A DNA stretch of 54,710 nt, from positions 1 to 54,710 of the forward strand of contig CAYXOX010000005.1 in NCBI GenBank assembly GCA_964466745.1. Direction: 5' to 3'. A program made the translations under genes and the position numbers. Shown piece after piece: positions 50,483-54,710 of the stretch (positions within the stretch are counted from its first letter, which is position 1; the number at the start of each line of letters is the position of its first letter). The stretch comes from CAYXOX01 sp964466745 (lineage in GTDB: Bacteria > Pseudomonadota > Alphaproteobacteria > Rhodobacterales > Rhodobacteraceae). The notes beneath the pieces are model-generated. The model ran no database searches. It was not told where the DNA came from and saw nothing but the letters and a program-made list of their open reading frames with translations.

Positions 50483-51847
50483 CTAGTCGTAGTAGCCGGC
50501 GCGCTGCATCCGGTCTTCCGCCCAGGCCTGCAGCTCGCCAAGCGCCTCGTCCACCGACTTGGAGCCCGAGATGCTTTCGGAGGCGGCGGTGCCGATCCGC
50601 TCCATGAAGGCGTTCAGCTCGGGAATGTACGGGAAGTACTGCGGGTTGGCCTGCTCGTAGCTGGCCTCGACCTGCGCCAGCATCTCGGCCGGCCATTTCG
50701 CCTGGAGCACCTCGCCGTTGGTGATGGAGGGGAAGGTGGAATACGGCCAGCCGATGGATTCGGCGAAGCCCTGCATCGCTTGTTCGCCCGTGAGGAAGGC
50801 CAGCACCTTGTACGCCTCTTCCTTGTTCTCCGAGAAGGCGCTCACGCCCACCGAGAAGGTCCAGAAGCTCTGCACGGGCTTGCCCGAGGGGCCCACCGGC
50901 GAGGGCGCGAAGGCCGAGTGGTTGGCCACGTCCTCGTTCTCGGTGCCGCCCAGCGCGGCGAAACCGTTGATCGCCGAGGGCATCAGCACCACGGCCTGCC
51001 CGGCGCCGTAGAGGTTCATCATGTCCACCCAGGTGTGGGTGGCGATGCCCGGCGGGCCGAATTCCTGGCTCCAGCGCACGAAGGTCTCGAAGCCCTCGCG
51101 GAAGTCGCCGGTGAAGATCGGCTGCGCGTCGGTGGCCTTGATTTCCTCGGGCACGGTGGGGCCGCCCTCGAACCACGCCGGGTAGCCGGCATAGGCGTAG
51201 ACGAAACCGTTGAGATCGAGGCTCGGCTCCTCGCCGGGGGCGCCGCGCATGGTGAGCGGGTAGACATCGGTGATGCCGTCAGCCGCGAGCCCGTCCTTGA
51301 TCGTCTGCAGCGCGGCCTCCAGCTCCTCGGTGGTGCCGGGAAACTCGGTGATGCCGTAGCGGTCGAATATGTCCTTGCGATAGAGCACGCCCGCGCCGAA
51401 CGAGTAGTAGGGCAGCGCCCAGAGCTGTCCGTTGACGCGGTTGGCCTCGAGAAACTGCGGGTAGATCGCGTCCGCGTCGAACAGCTCCGTCGCGGTATCG
51501 AGATACCCGTCGAGCGGCTCGAGATAGCCGGCGTAGCTGAAGGTCTGCACCGCGCCGTCCGAGCCCAGCATCACCAGGTCGTAGGTGCCGGTGCCGTTGA
51601 CGAGGTCCAGCAGGACCTTCTGGCGCGCGGTGTCCTCGTCGGCGAACTCGATGTTCACCACGATGTCGTTGGCTTCCTCGAAAGCGCGGAGCTTGTCGGT
51701 CTTCTCCGTGCCCGACGCGCCGAACATGTCGGCCCAGGCGAAGCCCGGGGCGAAGGCGACGATGTTGATCTCGGTCTGGGCCGTGGCGGCTGCGGGCAGC
51801 GAGAGCGCCAGGGCGAAGGCGCCGGCTGTGGTGGCGATCGGTCTCAT
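50483..51847 (-). CDS. Sugar-type ABC importer binding protein
   Basis: A 454-aa protein with signal peptide (to ATAQ) and the SBP_bac_1 fold: NIVAFAPGFAWADMFG, FADEDTARQKVLLDLVNGTG, YDLVMLGSDGAVQTFS, LWALPYYSFGAGVLYRKDIF (shown in part in the protein at about 145-165) and the C-terminal ESIGWPYSTFPSI. Aromatic residues suggest a carbohydrate-like ligand, but the ligand is unknown. ATG at 51847 follows GGAGGGAAC. First gene of a six-gene minus-strand operon, which lacks its own ATPase gene; the ATPase is in the divergent operon at 54093. Confidence 0.9.
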   Translation of the reverse strand: MRPIATTAGAFALALSLPAAATAQTEINIVAFAPGFAWADMFGASGTEKTDKLRAFEEANDIVVNIEFADEDTARQKVLLDLVNGTGTYDLVMLGSDGAVQTFSYAGYLEPLDGYLDTATELFDADAIYPQFLEANRVNGQLWALPYYSFGAGVLYRKDIFDRYGITEFPGTTEELEAALQTIKDGLAADGITDVYPLTMRGAPGEEPSLDLNGFVYAYAGYPAWFEGGPTVPEEIKATDAQPIFTGDFREGFETFVRWSQEFGPPGIATHTWVDMMNLYGAGQAVVLMPSAINGFAALGGTENEDVANHSAFAPSPVGPSGKPVQSFWTFSVGVSAFSENKEEAYKVLAFLTGEQAMQGFAESIGWPYSTFPSITNGEVLQAKWPAEMLAQVEASYEQANPQYFPYIPELNAFMERIGTAASESISGSKSVDEALGELQAWAEDRMQRAGYYD

Positions 51848-51906
51848 GTTCCCTCCATCTGTGGTCCGGCGCCTGCGCGATTGTCGGGTGGCGCTCGATT
51901 GCCGGA

Positions 51907-51956
51907 TTGACAGACCGGCTAGCACAATTGTAACCACCTAGCAACAATATTTGCAA
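51907..51956. promoter_or_regulatory. Overlapping divergent promoters between SorC and binding-protein genes
   Basis: Plus strand: TTGACA (51907-51912), 16 bp, TGTAAC (51929-51934), 34 bp before the SorC GTG. Minus strand: TTGCAA (51956-51951), 18 bp, TACAAT (51932-51927), 80 bp before the binding-protein ATG. The two -10 boxes overlap, and related CAATTGT and CAACAATA stretches nearby could be SorC sites, so one bound regulator could switch both operons. Confidence 0.5.
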
Positions 51957-51967
51957 CAGGGGCGCCA

Positions 51968-52993
51968 GTGACCGGCCGCCAACAGACCACAGTGCAGGGC
52001 GCGTTTTCCCCGTCGGACCTGGAGGGGGCCGAGGCGGCACTGAAGCTGCGCGCGGCCTGGCTCTACTTCATCGAGGAACGCACCCAGTCCGACATCGCCG
52101 ATGCCATGGGGCTGACCCGCTTCCGGGTGAACCGCATGCTCGCCGAGGCACGGGCCGAGGGGCTGGTGCGGGTGGAAATCACCGCTCCAATGGCCTCCTG
52201 CACCGCGCTCGAGCGCGAGGCGATGGCCGCCTTCGGCCTGAGCGAGGCGGTGATCGTCCCGAGCCCGACCGACCCGGCGAACAGCCACGCCATGGTCGGC
52301 GCCGGGCTTGCGCGCTACCTCGGCGGCCGGCTCGCGGACCCGGAGGTCACGACGCTCGGCATCGGCTGGGGCAAGACGCTGCGCGAGATGCTGCGCTTCC
52401 TCCGCCCGGTGGACAGGCCCGATGCGCGGATCGTGACGCTGCTGGGCGCCCTGCCCCGCGCCACCGAGGAAAATTCCATAGAAATCATCGGCAAGCTCGG
52501 CAGGATGCTGCGCGCCGAGCGCACCTACATGACCGCTCCGATCTACGCCGACACGCCCGAGGCGCGCTACGTGCTGACCGGGCAGAGCTTCTACGCCTCG
52601 GTTCACGAGATGATCCTCGCCACCGATCTAGCGGTGTTCGCGGTGGGCGACCTTAGCCCGGCCTCGCTCCTGATCGGCCACGCCCTGCCGGCCGCCGTGA
52701 GCACCGAGGAGCTCGCCGCCGCCGGCGCGGTGGGCGATCTGCTCGGCACCTTCATCGACATTGACGGCAAGCCCATCGATCACCCCATCAACCGCCAGCT
52801 GATCGGCCCCGGCCCGGCCGATCTGCGGAAGCTGAAGCGCCTCGTGATGGCCTCGGGGGGCCCCGAGAAGCTCGATGCCATCACCGGCGCCCTGCGCAGC
52901 GGGCTGATCGACGTGCTTGTCTGTGACGAGGACACGATCACCCGCGTGCTGGCCCGCGGCGCGCACGGCACAGCAGGTGGCAAGGCGAGGTGA
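51968..52993 (+). CDS. SorC/DeoR-type sugar-responsive transcriptional regulator
   Basis: A 341-aa protein. The N-terminal HTH is RTQSDIADAMGLTRFRVNRM, with LAEARAEGLVRVEI following. The rest is the SorC sugar-binding domain related to sugar isomerases: GAGLARYLGGRL, TTLGIGWGKTLREML, LLIGHALPAAVS, GTFIDIDGKPIDHPIN and the terminal ALRSGLIDVLVCDEDTI. The effector is usually a phosphorylated sugar, which fits the FGGY kinase in the divergent operon. GTG at 51968 follows AGGGGCGCCA and gives family length. Confidence 0.9.
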   Translation: MTGRQQTTVQGAFSPSDLEGAEAALKLRAAWLYFIEERTQSDIADAMGLTRFRVNRMLAEARAEGLVRVEITAPMASCTALEREAMAAFGLSEAVIVPSPTDPANSHAMVGAGLARYLGGRLADPEVTTLGIGWGKTLREMLRFLRPVDRPDARIVTLLGALPRATEENSIEIIGKLGRMLRAERTYMTAPIYADTPEARYVLTGQSFYASVHEMILATDLAVFAVGDLSPASLLIGHALPAAVSTEELAAAGAVGDLLGTFIDIDGKPIDHPINRQLIGPGPADLRKLKRLVMASGGPEKLDAITGALRSGLIDVLVCDEDTITRVLARGAHGTAGGKAR

Positions 52994-53018
52994 CAAAAGT
53001 GCAAGCCCGGAGGACCTG

Positions 53019-53738
53019 ATGATCGAGTGGAAACGCCTCACCAATCCCGAAGTCGACGCGCTCGACCGGCGGCTGCCGGTGCTGATCCCCGTGGGCCTGA
53101 TCGAGGCGCACGGGCCGCATCTTTCGCTCAGCGTCGACATCGACACCGCGGAGTATTTCTCCCGCGCCATCGCCGAGCGCACGGGCGCCATCCTGGCCCC
53201 CGGCCTGCCCTACGGCTTCGCCGACGAGATGCGCGAGTATCCCGGCACCATCGGGCTGACCCCGGCCACCTTCACGACCGTCATCGCCGAGCTGGCGGGG
53301 ATGTACTGCTTCCACGGTTTCCGCAGCCTCATCTTCCTGTCGGGCCACGGCGCCAACAAGGCACCGGCCGAGGCCGCCTTCTGGAAGGTGTGGGAAACCT
53401 ACCCCGAGGCCAAACTGGCCTGCTGGAACTGGTGGACCGAGGCCGGCGTGAGCGGCATCCACCACGCCGACAAGGGCGAGACGGAGGTCGCCGCCGTGAC
53501 CGGCGCGGTCTACCACCCCGAGCGCGCGGTGGATTTCCACATCGACAAGCCCTGGCACAAGCTGCGCTCGCGCTTCGCCATCCATCCCACCTCGGGCGGC
53601 ATCAACGGCAAGCCGAGCGAGGCCGATCTCGCCAACGGCGCGAAGGTCCGCGACACCGTGGTCGAGGTGCTTTCGGCCAGGGTGGCCGGCATCATGGCCG
53701 AGGCGGGGCTCACCAGCATGCAGGAGGCCGCCCAATGA
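53019..53738 (+). CDS. Creatininase-family amidohydrolase (copy C)
   Basis: A 239-aa protein. Metal-site motif LIEAHGPHLSLSVDID (Glu, His, later Asp; the usual L-P-L-D-T-D is altered to LSLSVDID), IFLSGHGANKAPAEA and the third Glu in HHADKGETEVAA. It is diverged from copies A and B. ATG at 53019 follows GGAGG. It lies 25 bp after SorC and overlaps the RidA gene by 4 bp (ATGA), so hydrolysis and RidA action are probably linked. Confidence 0.86.
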   Translation: MIEWKRLTNPEVDALDRRLPVLIPVGLIEAHGPHLSLSVDIDTAEYFSRAIAERTGAILAPGLPYGFADEMREYPGTIGLTPATFTTVIAELAGMYCFHGFRSLIFLSGHGANKAPAEAAFWKVWETYPEAKLACWNWWTEAGVSGIHHADKGETEVAAVTGAVYHPERAVDFHIDKPWHKLRSRFAIHPTSGGINGKPSEADLANGAKVRDTVVEVLSARVAGIMAEAGLTSMQEAAQ

Positions 53739-54088
53739 TCACCCGCTACCAGCAGGGCAAGCGCATGAGCCAGGTCACCGAAGTGCCCGCCGGCGCGACG
53801 TTGCTGCACTTCGCCGGCCAGATCTCCAGTGACCGCACGCTCGATCTCGAGGGGCAGACGCACAACATCCTTGCCAAGCTCGACGATCTCCTAGAGGAAG
53901 CCGGATCGGACCGCACGAAGATCGTCTCGGCGATGATCTGGCTGTCCGACATCCGCACCCGGCACCGCTTCAACGAGATCTGGGATGCCTGGGTGCCGGA
54001 GGGCGCCGCCCCGGCGCGCGCCTGCGTGGAGGCGCGACTGGCCGAACCGTCCGACCTCGTCGAAATCCAGATCACGGCGGTGAAGTGA
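53735..54088 (+). CDS. RidA (YjgF/YER057c/UK114) family protein
   Basis: A 117-aa protein. The family's GQISSD, MIWLSDIRTRHRFNEIWDAW and active-site region APARACVEARLAEPSDLVEI (Arg that binds the carboxylate, and Glu) are present. RidA proteins hydrolyse enamine/imine intermediates to ketones and ammonia. Its co-location with a creatininase-family gene and an SDR operon suggests that an imine or enamine arises in this pathway. The position of the Arg suggests an active RidA-type rather than an Rid7-like relative, but this is not certain. Confidence 0.88.
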   Translation: MITRYQQGKRMSQVTEVPAGATLLHFAGQISSDRTLDLEGQTHNILAKLDDLLEEAGSDRTKIVSAMIWLSDIRTRHRFNEIWDAWVPEGAAPARACVEARLAEPSDLVEIQITAVK

Positions 54089-54092
54089 GCGC

Positions 54093-54710
<618 letters not shown>

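Overview
The window is GC-rich DNA packed with ABC importers, amidohydrolases and LysR/ROK/SorC regulators. It reads like an alphaproteobacterium, most likely a member of the Rhodobacterales/Roseobacter group; this is inferred from gene content, composition and the IS5-type ends, not from a marker gene. No rRNA, tRNA or CRISPR array was seen. Nearly all of it looks like accessory catabolic capacity: five import/catabolic modules side by side, each with its own regulator.

Layout. (1) 1-6.9 kb is a scarred, mosaic edge. An IS end truncates a nuclease-fold gene, and a second IS remnant carries a transposase C-terminus. These are followed by a membrane protein/LytTR pair, an SGNH hydrolase, a frameshifted DUF1996 gene butted against a GH43 fragment, and a sulfotransferase/methyltransferase pair. 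(2) 7.1-14.8 kb: a ROK regulator diverges from an Fe(III)/phosphonate-type ABC importer, followed in the same direction by a PP2C-like phosphatase and a glutamine-dependent asparagine synthetase-like protein. (3) 14.9-25.3 kb: a nine-gene, almost entirely overlapping operon for a urea-derived amide. It has a BMP-type ABC importer, a biuret-hydrolase-like enzyme, a second isochorismatase-fold hydrolase, an AmiF-type formamidase, a cupin and an AtzF-type allophanate hydrolase, under a divergent LysR gene. (4) 26.2-35.8 kb: an acetoacetate-decarboxylase-like gene plus an FAD oxidoreductase, then a SAM-domain/class III cyclase/AAA/TPR regulator, then a divergent gene in which the same two enzyme domains are fused. 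(5) 36.9-45.6 kb: a polar amino-acid-type ABC importer with a creatininase-family hydrolase, a class III aminotransferase, a BKACE enzyme and an HDAC-family deacetylase, with LysR and thioesterase genes diverging. (6) 45.6-54.7 kb: a sugar-type ABC importer split over two divergent operons around a SorC regulator, with an FGGY kinase, an SDR, two more creatininase-family proteins and a RidA protein. The last gene runs off the window.

How the genes work together. Modules 3, 5 and 6 share one logic: import an amide or amine, open it with an amidohydrolase, and feed the product to central metabolism. Module 3 has the clearest chemistry (biuret to allophanate to ammonia and CO2). Modules 4 and 5 look least described: the fusion in module 4 argues that an FAD oxidoreductase and an ADC-like enzyme act on one substrate, and module 5 assembles a possible transaminase-BKACE-thioesterase route. 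Strong hairpins follow three of the four solute-binding-protein genes.
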